From Antitrichia curtipendula (lineage: Eukaryota; Streptophyta; Bryopsida; Hypnales; Leucodontaceae): a stretch of DNA of 64,000 nt. The stretch lies in contig OX579634.1 in assembly GCA_951230915.1 (NCBI GenBank), forward strand, positions 18,254,725 to 18,318,724, given 5' to 3'. Position 1 is the first letter of the stretch, and each line of letters opens with the position of its first letter. A program made the translations under genes and the position numbers. The notes under the pieces were generated by a model that saw only the letters and a list, made by a program, of their open reading frames with translations, was not told the origin of the DNA and made no database searches. Shown in pieces: positions 25,499-37,714 of the stretch.

Positions 25499-25984
25499 AG
25501 GTATATAGTGTATGCTTAAATGCAAGTGGTTCCTTGCTGATATTTTGGAGTAACAATCTCTTTCATTCTTATCAAGGAAAACCTCATCCCAATTTCATTA
25601 AAGTAGCAGAAAATTTTGACGCCAAAATTGTGCTACTTAGGATGCCATGTAGGATGAGTTGTAGTTCTGACCCAACCCTAGTATAAAACCCTTGGGTCAA
25701 ATTTGGAAGTATTGAGCAATGGTTCAAACTTATTGGTTCAAACTTAGTTAAAGAGTTTGGCCAAACTTTCAATACAGCCCTGAGTATAAACCAAGAGATC
25801 ACTCTGATTCATACTTCATTTCATGCTAAATAGTCTACATACATTCAACTTGAAGTGGGATCGATGCTGCAACCATTAAGCTTAAATTGTTGTGATTATC
25901 AGTACCCGGCTCTGTCAAAGGCGTAGAGCAATGGTCCTATGACAGGTGGAAAAGTCATGGCAATAATTTGCTTTGTTGTTGGAG
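25499..25984. other. Intergenic DNA
   Basis: No gene is recognisable. Short frames on both strands overlap one another and show no domain. Confidence 0.45.
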
Positions 25985-26276
25985 TAAGGTAGGAGGCTCT
26001 TAAAGCAACTCTTTTAAGAGCTGATTGCATTTTCAGGGAAGCTAAACTCCTTAGAAAAAAAATTCAGTAAATTTTACTAGGAAGAAAAATGGAATTGGCA
26101 TCTAATCCAAGTCGTTTCATATTTTTCGGACCTTCGTGGAATTAGTTACAAATTTTTGAAGTTGAAATGCAGTGGTTTCTAAAAGCGAACCCCTCCTGAA
26201 ATGTACAACGTTGGTACACTGAAGAAAGTAAAATGTACCTTTGTGTTAGAGGTCACTTTTAGAGACCCCTACCTTA
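25985..26276. mobile_element. MITE family G, copy 2
   Basis: Left end TAAGGTAGGAGGCTCTTAAAG; right end CTTTTAGAGACCCCTACCTTA, inverted. The interior matches copy 1 (8626) across most of its length, including 'gaaaaatggaattggcatct' and 'tagttacaaatttttgaagt'. Confidence 0.65.
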
Positions 26277-26380
26277 CTACAATTGTGAGAATCCCTCAAA
26301 GAGTTTTGTACTTGCAAAACATATCTTGGAAAGGTGAATGCTTGACTAATGTTTAGATGATGCATTGCCCATCACTAATG

Positions 26381-26709
26381 TAAGGTAGGAGGAGTTCATA
26401 AAGCACCCAATTAAGAATGAAGAACTGAAAGTTAAAGTTGATTTGGGGACCATAGAATTCTTGAAAAAAAATTTAGTGAATTTTCCTTGAAAGTCAAATG
26501 GAATTGGCATCTAACCCAAGTCATTTTATTTTTTGAACTTTGTGGAATTAGTTATGAATTCTTGAAGTTGAAACTTAGTGTTCACTAAAAGTATCCACCT
26601 TGTGAAATGTATATTATTTGTATATTTTTAGTGCTATGAGAAAGCAAAATGTACCTTTGTGTTAGAGGATATTTTTAGAGCCCAAGAGCTTTATGGACCT
26701 CCTATATTA
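26381..26709. mobile_element. MITE family G, copy 3
   Basis: Left end TAAGGTAGGAGGAGTTCATAA; right end TTATGGACCTCCTATATTA, inverted. It shares the interior 'aatggaattggcatctaacc' block with copies 1 and 2. It lies 104 bp from copy 2 in the same orientation. Confidence 0.6.
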
Positions 26710-28593
26710 AACAACATATTTTCATAGCATTGACCCCTTTACATGCAAGGGGGCTGACACTCTTCAAATGTAGATGAAAAGTGCTCAAGGCCCCTCACAA
26801 TATTCTCTTGACACTTAATCCTATTATGTCAAGGAAGGACCCTCAAAATCATTGTTCATCCTAAGTTTAATTGTTTTATCCTTTATTCGACTTGATGACT
26901 AGTTAATTGACTATTTATTGATAATATGTGGTGAGCCAACAATGCTAGTATGTGAGCATAAAAATGAAAGCATGTGAGCTTTGAGCATACATATAAGTAT
27001 ATATACTACAACCATTGAAAGTGCTTTTAATGAAAACACCTATAATATATGTACCTATATCATAGTTATATTAAATCATGGAAGGTTTCTATAATATAGA
27101 CACCTATAACATAGATGTATAGTCTTCTAAGCTCATATGCTCAAGCTCCTAGGCTCACATATTAGCACTCCTATGTGATGAGCAAAGGTGGAGAATAAGA
27201 TTTAGGGTTTCTTAAAAAAATAAATGTAAATTTATAGTGCGTTAGATTTAGCACACATGGATACAAATGCTCTCACACTACATTACAACAAGAAAAATTC
27301 ACTCTCACTACAATATGCTACAAACATGCACGTTGTCAATAAATACTATGTCACAAACCATTTTAGGTATACAATTAAATGTAGAATGGACTCATACAAC
27401 ATTTGATTACAATGTACTCAACATGTTTTGCTTGACCAAAGAAAAAAATGATTTTCTATATACAAAACTTTATATATTGTAAGATAGTCAATGACCACAT
27501 AGCCATAGAGTTTTGTATCCTTGAGGTCACCCCCAACAGATGCTTCATCCATGCCGGTCTTTCAAATTAGAATTAACCATCTTCTTCTTAATATCTTTGA
27601 GGACAATTGAACATCCTTATCTACTTACCTATATCACATGGATATTGAAGGCTACAATACATTTTAAGTACAGAAGAAGAGTAACTCTGGTAATTTCTGA
27701 CCATCATGAATGAAGAGTCTGTTGGAGATAGTTCTACTATCTAAGCATTTTAATTACTAAAATTCCGTCACCTTGGAAGATCAAATTTCCCTTACAAAAC
27801 TCTATTCAAAATATAATGCAAATATTTTATTACTAGTATACTTTGTTGCAAAATTTGCAATATAAAAAATTGTAGCATTGAGACTCAAAACATGGATGAA
27901 ATGTGACCATTCACGTGATGGATGAAATTTATACTTTGTGATATTGTGCATAATTATATTGTAGTAGATTTATCTATTTTTTAATGAAATTAGCCATTGA
28001 ATATTCTCTTACTTGCAAGAATATATCCTCTTAAATTTTGAATTGAAAAAAAAAAAAATGAAAATATAATTACTAAAGTTCAGAGACCAAGTTTTAGTAG
28101 TCTTTCCAGAAAGAGCAATATATTGTCTTTCAAGATTTTCAAGAAAAAATGCATGAATTCCTAAACTTCAACAAGTCGATAGTACTTGAAAGAATTGAGT
28201 TGAGAATTACTGAAAGTAAAATATAAGTCCTTCCATAAGTTGTGAATTGCTTTAATATGAAATTGAATAATGTGAACCCATAGGTGAAAATGTTTCAATA
28301 AACCATGTAAAATTTGTGAACCTTTTGTTTTATGAAGGTTGTAGAAATTGAGCTCAATATTAGCTTAATATATTTCTTAAAGGTGCTACCTTCAAGTATA
28401 GAAAACTGATGAAGTTTGACCAAGTACTTTCAAGATATTACCTTCAAAGTGTCACAAAAATTATAATATTAGCAATTTTGAAAAAAACTAGAGTGAAATA
28501 AAAATTAGATTATTGAAGCTACATTTCTTTAATCAAGCTTAAATTAAATTAAATTTTAAAATCAAGAACAATAAAAAAATTAGTTTTGACTTT
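26710..28593. other. AT-rich intergenic DNA
   Basis: No gene is recognisable. 'tatgctcaagctcctaggct' and related short repeats occur near 27120-27170. Confidence 0.5.
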
Positions 28594-29499
28594 TTAACCC
28601 CTAAAGTTCCATGACTTTGTTTTCACCGAAAACGCTCAAGAACTGCCGTTTCTGGTACAAGTACCAAATTTTTGAAAAAAAACATTTTTTGATACATGTA
28701 ACCGTAGGATCTTGTAGTATGTTAAGTTGAGAACATGTGGTAAAAATTTCAGAAATTTTCACTGCGTGTATTGCAAGATATAAGCATTCAAAATCACTGA
28801 AATTGTTTTTTGCCCCTGCAAAAAATCGGGCAGCTGCACTTCAGAAGCTCACTTTTCTATGAAAAAATGCCCCAAATGGTGGTGCTTCTTTGGATTCTTT
28901 TTCTTAGACAAGTTGGCTACATGCTTAAAAAATTTCACATCATTTGGAATTGTACAACATATAGGAAAAAAATAGTAAGTAGAACAAAGTAAAGAATGAT
29001 TCAAAATACAAAAATGTTAAGAATTTAGATATGAAATTGAAAAATGCCAATCCCAAAGGTTGAAATGTTGTAATAAACAATCTACGCCCTATGGTTTTAT
29101 TTTTTTCAAAGGACTTCAAAGTTTATTTTAGAGTAGAAATTTCATAACTGCCCGTAAACTAAAACTCCTCATAACTTTTGACACATTGGTCAAAATGGAA
29201 TCATTCAAATCTTTCCATGTATATATAACTCTAGAAAACCAACTTCAAATCTTTGTTTCTGAAAAAAGTGATTCTTTGCGATCTGCCTGGACTGCCCGGC
29301 CAAGAAAAAAAATAACATATTAGGCCATAACTTTTGACTCGTATTTCCAAATGGCATGAAATTTAGTGCATATGAAAGATATTCCTCGCGCACAACTTCT
29401 ATTAAAATTCCAGCCAAAAATATGAGAATCTCTAGTCACAGGTACCTGCCCAAAATTTCTATACTGCCCAAAAACGCATGTTGGTCCTTTAGGGGTTAA
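28594..29499 (+). mobile_element. TTAA-family element, copy 7
   Basis: Starts TTAA-CCCCTAAAG and ends CTTTAGGGG-TTAA with matching flanks. The interior is one of the best preserved: 'accgaaaacgctcaagaact', 'tcgggcagctgcacttcaga', 'cataacttttgacacattgg'. No coding capacity. Confidence 0.75.
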
Positions 29500-29524
29500 C
29501 ATGCCATGTGGCTTGGTTTGTCCT

Positions 29525-29934
29525 TCAACACCTAGAGAACCAAGGCCTTTTTTCATCAAAAACACCCAAGACTGCCATTTCTATTACAAAGTGCATTTTT
29601 TTTTTTCAAATTTAACTATAGGATCTTGTAATTAACTAGTACTCCCTCGGACGTCCCCAAATGATCTTCATGTTCAACAAAATGTTCCGGATTGAGGTTG
29701 AAAATCACATTATTTTAACTTGTTTAAAGGTACACCACAAAAACATATTAAAACCTTCATAGCTTTTGCAATGTTTTTTAGAATCTCTTGAAACCAAGAT
29801 TCTTGTATGTGTAGATCATGTCATGTGGGAGTTGCAATAAATTACTCAAATAAAAAATGAGAAATATATAGTTTCTATTATCTGTCTGAAATCAACCCAA
29901 AAGCAAAATGGTTTTCAAAGACTCTAGGGGTTAA
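29525..29934 (+). mobile_element. TTAA-family element, copy 8 (short)
   Basis: Left end TCAA-CACCTAGAG; right end CTCTAGGGG-TTAA. The first 120 bases contain family blocks ('tcatcaaaaacacccaagac', 'ggatcttgtaattaactagt'); the middle differs from other copies. It lies 25 bp from copy 7. Confidence 0.55.
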
Positions 29935-30772
29935 CCCACACTTATTTGAGCTCTACACTAATAGCATGGTTTTGTGTAGAAAGGTTTGCCCACATTTTGC
30001 CCACATTTTTGCCCAGCCTGAGTGATGTTCCTCATGTCTGTTTTTGTTTTTGTTTTTTTGAAACAAATGAAGATGTTTCTTATGTTTGTGTCAATCTCCA
30101 TCATCCCATCAAATTGGTCCGAGTGCACGAGAGTGTACAGAGAGTAGCAAAGTCATGGAATTTTTTGCCTGGTCACAAGCAGAAGTGGTTGTTGTGACAA
30201 TGTACTTACTGTACATTTCATCACCATCAAGGAGGTATGATAAGTTAAGAAGCATGCATCTTTTGCAGCCTGTCACTTGCTCATCTCTGCAGTAACTTAA
30301 ATAGTTTGTAGCAAGAGCAAGGACAGTACTTATGGTAAGACCACCTATACCTAATCACTTAAGCTCCTGTGGCGCAGATGGTGAGCAATTGAATGCGATG
30401 GAGTTTTTTTTCTTGTGTAGGAAGATAAAAAATACTAAGATTGCGAAATTTTCAGAATAACTTTTGCAAAACTGAAATTTCTGTGAATTTTGGGAGCCAA
30501 AAAGTGTTCTTAACCAATTCCCAATCACTAGAGTCTTCCAATTCTGATCACTCAAGAACTAGCTTCCTACTATCTATTTTCTTGTTATTTTTTGCATACT
30601 TTAGGACATATGTCATGATCTTACTAGTTCCAAAGTTAAAAAAGAATAAAAAACACATTACAAGCCTTGATTGGAAATAGGGGCACTATTGGTTGGGAAT
30701 TGGTCCATGGTTGGAAATGGGTGGTCTTACTATACTATGCAGTATTGGAAATTTGGAATAGAAGAAGTTGCC
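29935..30772. other. Intergenic DNA
   Basis: An 83-codon plus-strand frame near 29946-30197 lacks any recognisable domain. A low-complexity 'gtttttgtttttgttttttt' run lies near 30039. Nothing else is supported. Confidence 0.4.
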
Positions 30773-31167
30773 TTAACCCTTAAACGCTCAGAGCAGCTCA
30801 AAATGGCCTACGATTTCTAATACCATACAATATCATATAGTATTTTGGTCTTAATGAAATTCACTGTTCAACTTTTTGGTTGTTCATTAATTGTGTAGTA
30901 AGATTAATGTAGTTTCTGTACTATGGTTTGAGTTGGCCAATTTTGAATGGATGGCTCATTCCTTTACATACTCATTTGAACCTTCATTAAATCTGATCAG
31001 TCTTGGAATGTGGGATAAAAGTACAAAATTATAGAATCAATCAATAGTCAATGCGTGAAAATTTGTGCATTGTTAGCTTTCAATTAATTCTCTTTATTGC
31101 TAGGCATATGATATTGTACTCCGTAATTCGAAAACCGTATGCCAAGTGCTGAGCATTTGAGGGTTAA
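30773..31167. mobile_element. TTAA-family element, copy 9 (short)
   Basis: Starts TTAA-CCCTTAAACGCTCAGAGC and ends GTGCTGAGCATTTGAGGG-TTAA. The inverted ends therefore run about 22 bases with a few mismatches, and TTAA flanks both sides. The interior is not closely related to the longer copies. Confidence 0.6.
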
Positions 31168-31589
31168 GTTAAGCTTACGTGCTATTGGGGATTTTTTTTT
31201 AAAAGCCAAGGAGTTGGTAGAGGGTGTATTCCAGTTGAACAGAGGTGTCGGTGCCTTTTCCTGTCAAGGCTGCCCGCCTGGCCCTTGAAGAGGGAGCCTG
31301 GCGCAGCCTCCCAGAGACTGATGAATATTTAATGGACGAGGGAAAGGGCGAGCCGGGCAGTCTGGGACTCTGGGGCTCTGGGCAGCGCAATAAAGGGCAC
31401 GCCTGCGAGCCTGTCAATCCGCCCAGCTATGTCGGCTGTCGGCCTTGGATTAGCACAAGTCTAAACCGACCATCAACTCTTGTAAACCACCCGATTAAGG
31501 TTCCGATCCTGAGACCACGAATTTAGGCCACGGAAGGCAAGCGACGGAAGGGAAGGGGCGGCACTGCAGCAGCCGCCTTGGAAGAGTGA
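31168..31589. other. GC-rich island without assigned gene
   Basis: A sharp rise in GC spans about 31230-31590. Overlapping 65-93 codon frames occur on both strands, with no domain or splice partner. It could be the relic or untranslated part of a gene. Confidence 0.35.
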
Positions 31590-32227
31590 AGCCACTGGCT
31601 TCAGTTTTGAAGCTTCTTGAAATTTGTTTTATATCGAACAAAAAGACAACATTTTTGACAAGTTCTATCAATTTTTCTTGAATTGGGAACATATAAATTC
31701 AAACTAGACATGTTAGAGATCACGTAAGAAAAGAAAACACAACAATGTCATTTAAGGATTCAAAGATTATAATGTTTGATCATGAGGATGTTAAAACTAT
31801 GAAAATCTTTCATCTCTCTTTTTGCAAGTCAAATCTAGAAAATTGATCACCCCAAAAATATGAGTTTGAAGGGCCTAACATGCATAACCCCAATCAATTT
31901 ATGGCTTCTCAAAATCTACTCTACAATTTTTTTTAAATGAATTTCTAATGTGATTTTTTCTCCAAGATCTAGTGTATTTGAGGCTCATTTCCAAGAGCTC
32001 TAAACACTATGGAAAATCAAGATTGCAATGGACACCCTTGCACAAAATCTTGAATAAAAAAATCATGATCATTCATTTTCAAAATTGGATTTTTGATGCT
32101 AAAACTAAACTTCCAAAAGAATTTTTCAAAAATATAAAATACTAAAAATAGCAACTTAGTTGGCTCTTATTTAACTTCAAAGTATTGTTGACAACATAAT
32201 TTGGTGCCTTGGGCATTTAGGGGTTAA
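31590..32227 (+). mobile_element. TTAA-family element, copy 10 (short subfamily, left end lost)
   Basis: The right end is GCATTTAGGGG-TTAA. The interior is colinear with copy 2 (7975-8624): TTCAAACTAGACATGTTAG, CAAGATCTAGTGTATTTGAG, and the final 'ggtgccttgggcattta'. The left terminus is degraded or replaced by the GC-rich island. Confidence 0.6.
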
Positions 32228-33096
32228 AATTCGAACCTCTGTTTTTTATAATAGCAATATACTGATCGTAGATACCGAATCACAAATATGTGTACGAGTA
32301 TGTTGGAACTAGTATCGTTGCACTTGGAAGTTAGAAGCAAAAAGATAATTTACTTTTGGTGCCACTTTGCTTCAAATGCCATGCAACTGGAGAGTCAGTG
32401 TAATAAGGGTAGCAATCTTTGATGCATAGAGCCATGCGTTGGATTTGGTGAATATTACAGTTGTATGTTGGCAGTTGTATCGCTCCACTTGAAAGTTAGA
32501 AACAAAAAGAGTTATTTCTCCCCGTATTTCTCTGAGAAAACAAAGAGATAATGCTTTTCCATTTGTTTCAAAAATAAAATAAAATAAAATATAATCTACT
32601 TCAGTTGTCACTTTGCTTCAAATGCCATGCTGCTCGAAGATTAGTGCAATAAGTGAGAAAAAAGGGGTAATAATCTGTGATGCAAAGAGCCCTTGGATTT
32701 GGAGTCTGCAATCTGGACAGACAGCACGAGGATTCTACCCCCAGGGAGGTGGAAAAAGGAGAAGCAAAAGAGGGTCCCAGCAGCTTGCTCGTGTTGCCTT
32801 TTCTCCAAATTATTGTTGGCAACCTTTTTTTCGTGGTTGCCTTCCCTGGAGGTGGTGAACCGCAGTGACGACCCCTTCCTGGCTTGGGCAAGTGCGATGA
32901 TGGGCACCCCACCAATTGTAGCTTGCGTCACCTTCTCCCTCTTTTGTTTGTTTCTTCGCTGCATGCACGAGCATCTGTGATTAGCAGAAAAGTTTATGCT
33001 CCGTGACGTTTTTATTGTATGTGCAAATCGATCAACACGGGTCGTACGTACTGTACAAACTAGCTGGCCAGCCAAGGGGGAGCGAGAGTGAGAAAG

Positions 33097-33128
<32 letters not shown>

Positions 33129-34113
33129 CACTCCTGTCGATCTGCTGTTGTCGAATTGGGTCCGGTGATGAGCAGCAAGCTCCACCGTCAATGTCAAAAG
33201 AGGTGCATGCCTCGGAAGAGGCATCTTTCAGTAGTCGCCACCTGAACTACAACCGACGCCATACCAGGGCATTGTGCGCGCGTATTCTGTTGCAAACTCA
33301 AGTTAGACATATAATCAAACGTACTGCACAAGTTTCGAGACGGCACCTTTGCATGGACGTTCAGTATACCAGGCGAATTGGCCCTGGAAGAAGCCAATGG
33401 GGGATAACTTACTGTCTGGCTTTCACGAGCCAGTGGGGCGACTAAAAATAAACGTAATCCAAGCAACACGGTATTGAGCCCTGGACCCCTCGTTTTGAAT
33501 ACTGGAAACACTGTCGCAGCTAGTCAGCTACAGTAGCGGATTGTATTTTCTGGCAGCTGGATGTATCTGATCAATTTCGATGTTACAGGATATTAGACAT
33601 TGTCTCCAACTTCAGGTTTGGGTGGATTCCAAATGTGAACGGGGCGTTCGTTCGTCGCTTACGAGGCATGGGCTTCTTGATTAATCACCTTCGTACGAAC
33701 TTACGGTAGTCTGTGGCATGCATTGGTGAAGAGTTAATCCTGGAAGGACGCTGAGGATGGTCAAACCGGCTTTGTAGAATGGATCATTTTCATCCAGTCT
33801 TGTGTGCCGGCAACTTCATTGATGCTACACCCACATCATTGAGTTAAGTTCAAGACATTTTAGTTTTGTTTTAAAATTTCTACGAGGCAATTCATTAAAA
33901 AAAATGGTACACTACAATATCTACTATATTCTAATATGTCGAGCTTCTTTCCCTTACAACTTGATTTTGACATTCAAAATGATTTCTTTTGTTGTTGAAT
34001 AAAACTAACAAGATGAAAATTCTAAAGTGTATTAATGTAGCTTCTAGATTTTTTTTTTAAATTCCTTAAAATAAGCATTTTAGTGAAGTTTGAAGTTTAG
34101 GATCTATAACTAT
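32228..34113. other. Intergenic DNA with a GC-rich stretch
   Basis: 32640-33800 is GC-richer than its surroundings and has frames of 60-144 codons on both strands. None shows a domain. 'gtatcgttgcacttggaagt' (32312) and 'gtatcgctccacttgaaagt' (32476) mark a diverged direct duplication of about 165 bp. Nothing more can be supported. Confidence 0.4.
33096..33130. repeat. (GCAG)n microsatellite
   Basis: About nine tetranucleotide units (GCAG/GCAG...). It creates a spurious AGRQ-repeat frame. Confidence 0.85.
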
Positions 34114-35226
34114 CACTAGAAGAAAATGAGGATTTTTTTGACTACACTATGCAATTGGTTTTCAGTTGCATAAGACACATCCGAGTAGTCTGCAACTGGT
34201 GATAATTTGGAGACCTGTACTCATAATGGATACCCTAAAATCTAGGAAAAAAGTGCAGCAATTGCAAAAGTCACACTTTATGTGTGACTCATTTGCGACT
34301 TGTTTTAGTTGTTTGTGACTTATAGATTTGTAGATTTTGAAATACTAATCTCAATGATTTGTGAATTTCAAATTTTCATATCTACCTTCTTTCTAGATTT
34401 TAGAATTTTAGAACTCCTTTTTTTTCTAGATTTTTTGAATTTCAGAACTCTTTTTTTAGATTTTAAAATTTCAGATCTACTTTCTTCTTAGATTTAAAAA
34501 ATTCTAATATATTTTTATTTGATAGATTTCATTGTTTTAGGATACCTTATAATTCTATCAACAAAATTCATAAGACTACAACAAATTACAAGTCTCATAT
34601 GTCTAATCTAATGGTAATCTTTACAATTGATATGGAACAATTGATATAAGACAAATGGAAATGAACTTTAGAAGCAACTAGGAAACAACTAAAAACCAAC
34701 TAAGAAACAACTAGTGTACAAGTTAAGAGCGACTAGGAAACGACTAGCTTCACTATTAAAAAATTCAATTTTTTTTGTTGATTTGGTTGCATTCATTTGG
34801 TTCACTTTTCTATTGATTTCTATCCAAATCAACAAATTATTCTCCAAATCAATACAAAAAAGTGAATCAAATCAATAGGAAAGGTGAATTTTTTTGTACT
34901 ATAGGAAATGACTAAGAAACAATTAGAGTACAACTAGAAAGCAACTAAGAAACAACCATGGTCATTTTATAGTTGCAATATTTTCCTAATTGTTTCCTAG
35001 TCATTTTTTGCAAGTTGCAATATTTTCCTAGGTGTTTCCTAGTCATTTTTTGCAACTATAGATTGACTACTTTGCTACTAAAACAATGTATCAATGCTGT
35101 AAAACAATGATATAAGACAATTATGTTAGATTTGGTGCTAATAGAGAGGATTGCAGTCGCAAAATAGTTGTATAGGATACTAGTTGCATAGTAGTTGGTT
35201 GTGCTAGACATGTTTTTCTTCTAATG
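34114..35226. mobile_element. CACTA-type non-autonomous element, 1113 bp
   Basis: Left end CACTAGAAGAAAATGAGG; right end CATGTTTTTCTTCTAATG, inverted. TAT directly flanks both ends, a 3-bp target duplication typical of CACTA elements. Sub-terminal zones carry many short CAACTA / GTTGC-type motifs (for example around 34670-34750 and 34960-35050), as in CACTA elements where they bind transposase. There is no transposase gene, so it must depend on another element. Confidence 0.75.
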
Positions 35227-35988
35227 TATGTTTTTAAATATGGAGTGACACAAAAAGTTTTCCTATACCACAACATTCTACACTATAATGTATTTCTATT
35301 CTAAAACTTTTAGATTTTTTGAACATAATTTGTATTTAATATGAATTTCCTTCATGTTTTCTTCAAAAAATCATGGCAATTTGAAATTTTCTCAAAAAAA
35401 TTGAAATTTTATGACAAATATTCTCGCAAATATTAGACATGTGATTTCATCTTTGAAGAATAGAATCACAAAATTTAACTCATGAATCACAAAAGAATAG
35501 AGGATACAAAGTGAAGGACTTTCAATTTTGACTGCTGATGGTTACAAGCTTTGTCCCCCATGGATTAAATGGTTAATTTTAGAAGGACACCGTAGACATT
35601 AAGTGTTCAATAGGTGATAGAGAATCTTTCTCTGTAGAATAGAAGTCTTCTCTGTAGGATAAAAGTGCAAATGTTCATCTTTGAAATTTCATTTGAAAAT
35701 GGAAGGTCTTGTACAATAGTTGGACCTCCAATTAATGCTCTTCAGTTTCTTAAAAACAAATGATTCACACCGTACCCAAAAAGATGGTTTCCAAGGTAAC
35801 CAGGTAAACCAGCCCCTCCCTCTGGAATTAAGCCCCCTCCCTCGCGCACCCTCGCTGCATATGAATTTATTTCCTTCTGCTGAAACATAGGAAGGTAGGA
35901 TAAAGGGGCATAGTATCGCTAAGGGATTCCGGCCAAGCCTGGCAGTATGCACTGCACTGTACTATACAGTACCCGGAAGGAATGTTAC
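35227..35988. other. Intergenic DNA
   Basis: No gene is recognisable. AT-rich to about 35690, then mixed composition with an 87-codon minus-strand frame lacking any domain. Confidence 0.45.
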
Positions 35989-36812
35989 GTAATCCCTGTT
36001 TTGGCATGCCAAACAAGTTTGTATAACGAAAAGTATAAAGCTCATTTCAATCTCATATTTTTGGTATTTGATTCTCATGCATTCTCAATTGACCATACCA
36101 AATTTTGGTTACTAAAAATCAAAATCCTATTTTTGGTAAGTTGTTTTGTGTCAAAATCACGGTTTTACAAGAAAGTTGATTAAAACATATTGGTGATGAA
36201 TTTTTGAGATTTGATTACATGGATATGTAGGAGACATTTATATACACATCTTTTCTATTAACAAACATCTTCAAAAAGTTTAAAATTCTATCAATAGAAG
36301 TCCAAATGCTGGAGTGATCATGACCAAATTTAAAAAAATAGATAATTCTTTGTAGAAATTAAATTTTGGCAAAATAAACATATCATCATGTTCAACGGTA
36401 TATATTTAATCATAATGTATGAGTCAAATAGTAAAATTTAATTACCACAAAGAATTATCTATTTTACTAAATTTGGTCATGATCATCCAAGCATTTGGAC
36501 CTCTATTGACAAGAATTTTAAACTTTTTAAAGATGTTTGTTAATAGAAAAGATGTGTATATAAATGTCTCCTACATATCCATGTAATCAAATCTCAAAAA
36601 TTCATCACCAATATGTTTTAATCAACTTTCTTGTAAAACCATGATTTTGACACAAAACAACTTACCAAAAATAGGATTTTGATTTTTAGTAACCAAAATT
36701 TGATATGGTCAATTGAGAATGCATGAGAATCAAATACCAAAAATATGAGATTGAGATGAGCTTTATACTTTTTGTTATACAAACTTGTTTGGCATGCCCA
36801 AACATGGATTAC
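35989..36812. repeat. Long inverted repeat (foldback), arms about 372 bp
   Basis: The left arm 35989-36360 and the right arm 36440-36812 are reverse complements with few mismatches. Outer ends are GTAATCC and GGATTAC; the spacer is about 79 bp. Examples of matched blocks: 'aggagacatttatatacaca' on the left, 'tgtgtatataaatgtctcct' on the right. The right arm touches the TTAA-family element that starts at 36813. It could be a foldback transposon, or an inverted duplication able to give a long hairpin RNA. Confidence 0.85.
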
Positions 36813-37714
36813 TTAACCCCTAAAACCCCGTTTGTCCCCTCGGGGGACAATTTGGGTCCGGGTAGGTTCCTGTGACCTCAATTTGTAGAGAAATGTTTTG
36901 GGTTTTTTTGAGGTTGTGCGGTTTTGCGAGAGCTTTGTGGATATATAATTTTTATTTCAATTGGTGCCCGAGAGAAAAAATTATGCCAAAAATAGAGTTT
37001 GGCGGGCAATACAAAAAAAACAAATAAAGTCAAAATAAATTTCTTAAATATTTTTTTCAAAATCTTTGTCTTTTTTTCTACATTTGAAGCTTTGATTCAT
37101 TCTATTTGGACTAATAATGAAAAAGTTATGGACAATCTTAGTTTTTCGGGCAATCGAAGCATGTTCTTGAAAAAATAACTTTTAGGATTCATTTTTTAAT
37201 GCAATTTTTACAATTTTCAGAATTTTTTTTTAGACAAGGTTGAATTTGCTTTCTAGAACAATCTCACCGTTGGGATTATGGTATTTCAATTTTGTCTTAG
37301 AGCTATTAACGATTTAGTTATTCCTTCAATCTTGAACCTACTTCTACTTAACAATTTTTTAATGAGTAAAAATTTAGTATTTTTTTCTTGAATTTTTTTT
37401 CCTAGATTCTCAACTGAAGTATTCAACGTATAAACTTAGAAAATCAAAATCAACAATACAAAAAATTTAAGTTAAATAGGTTCAAAGCCCCAAAATCTAG
37501 TCAAGCAAGGTGCAAAAAAATTTGTTTTCTTCACTTTGAATGCAAATATCTTGCAATCTATTTGTTCAAAGTTTCTGAAATTTCTTGCACACATTCTCAT
37601 ACTAGTCTAGTATAAGATCCTACGGTTAGATATGCAAAAAGAAACAATTTTTATAGTTTTTTGCTCTTTGCAATAGAAGTGGCAGTTTTGAGTGTGTTTT
37701 GATGGAGAGAAGGC
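36813..37714 (-). mobile_element. TTAA-family element, copy 11 (reverse orientation)
   Basis: Starts TTAA-CCCCTAAAACCCCG. Read on the minus strand it follows copy 1 (4081-5015), including the CCCCTCGGGGGACAA block near this end and 'caaaacacactcaaaactgc' at the other. The far end is replaced by AAAAAC-type low-complexity sequence (about 37715-37745), so one terminus is lost. Confidence 0.6.

Noticed and set aside
30362..30440. GTGGCGCAGATGGTGAGC resembles the start of a tRNA gene
   Set aside because: No matching anticodon stem, T-arm or acceptor complement could be found downstream.
33003..33245. Plus-strand frame with AGRQ repeats
   Set aside because: Created by the (GCAG)n microsatellite.
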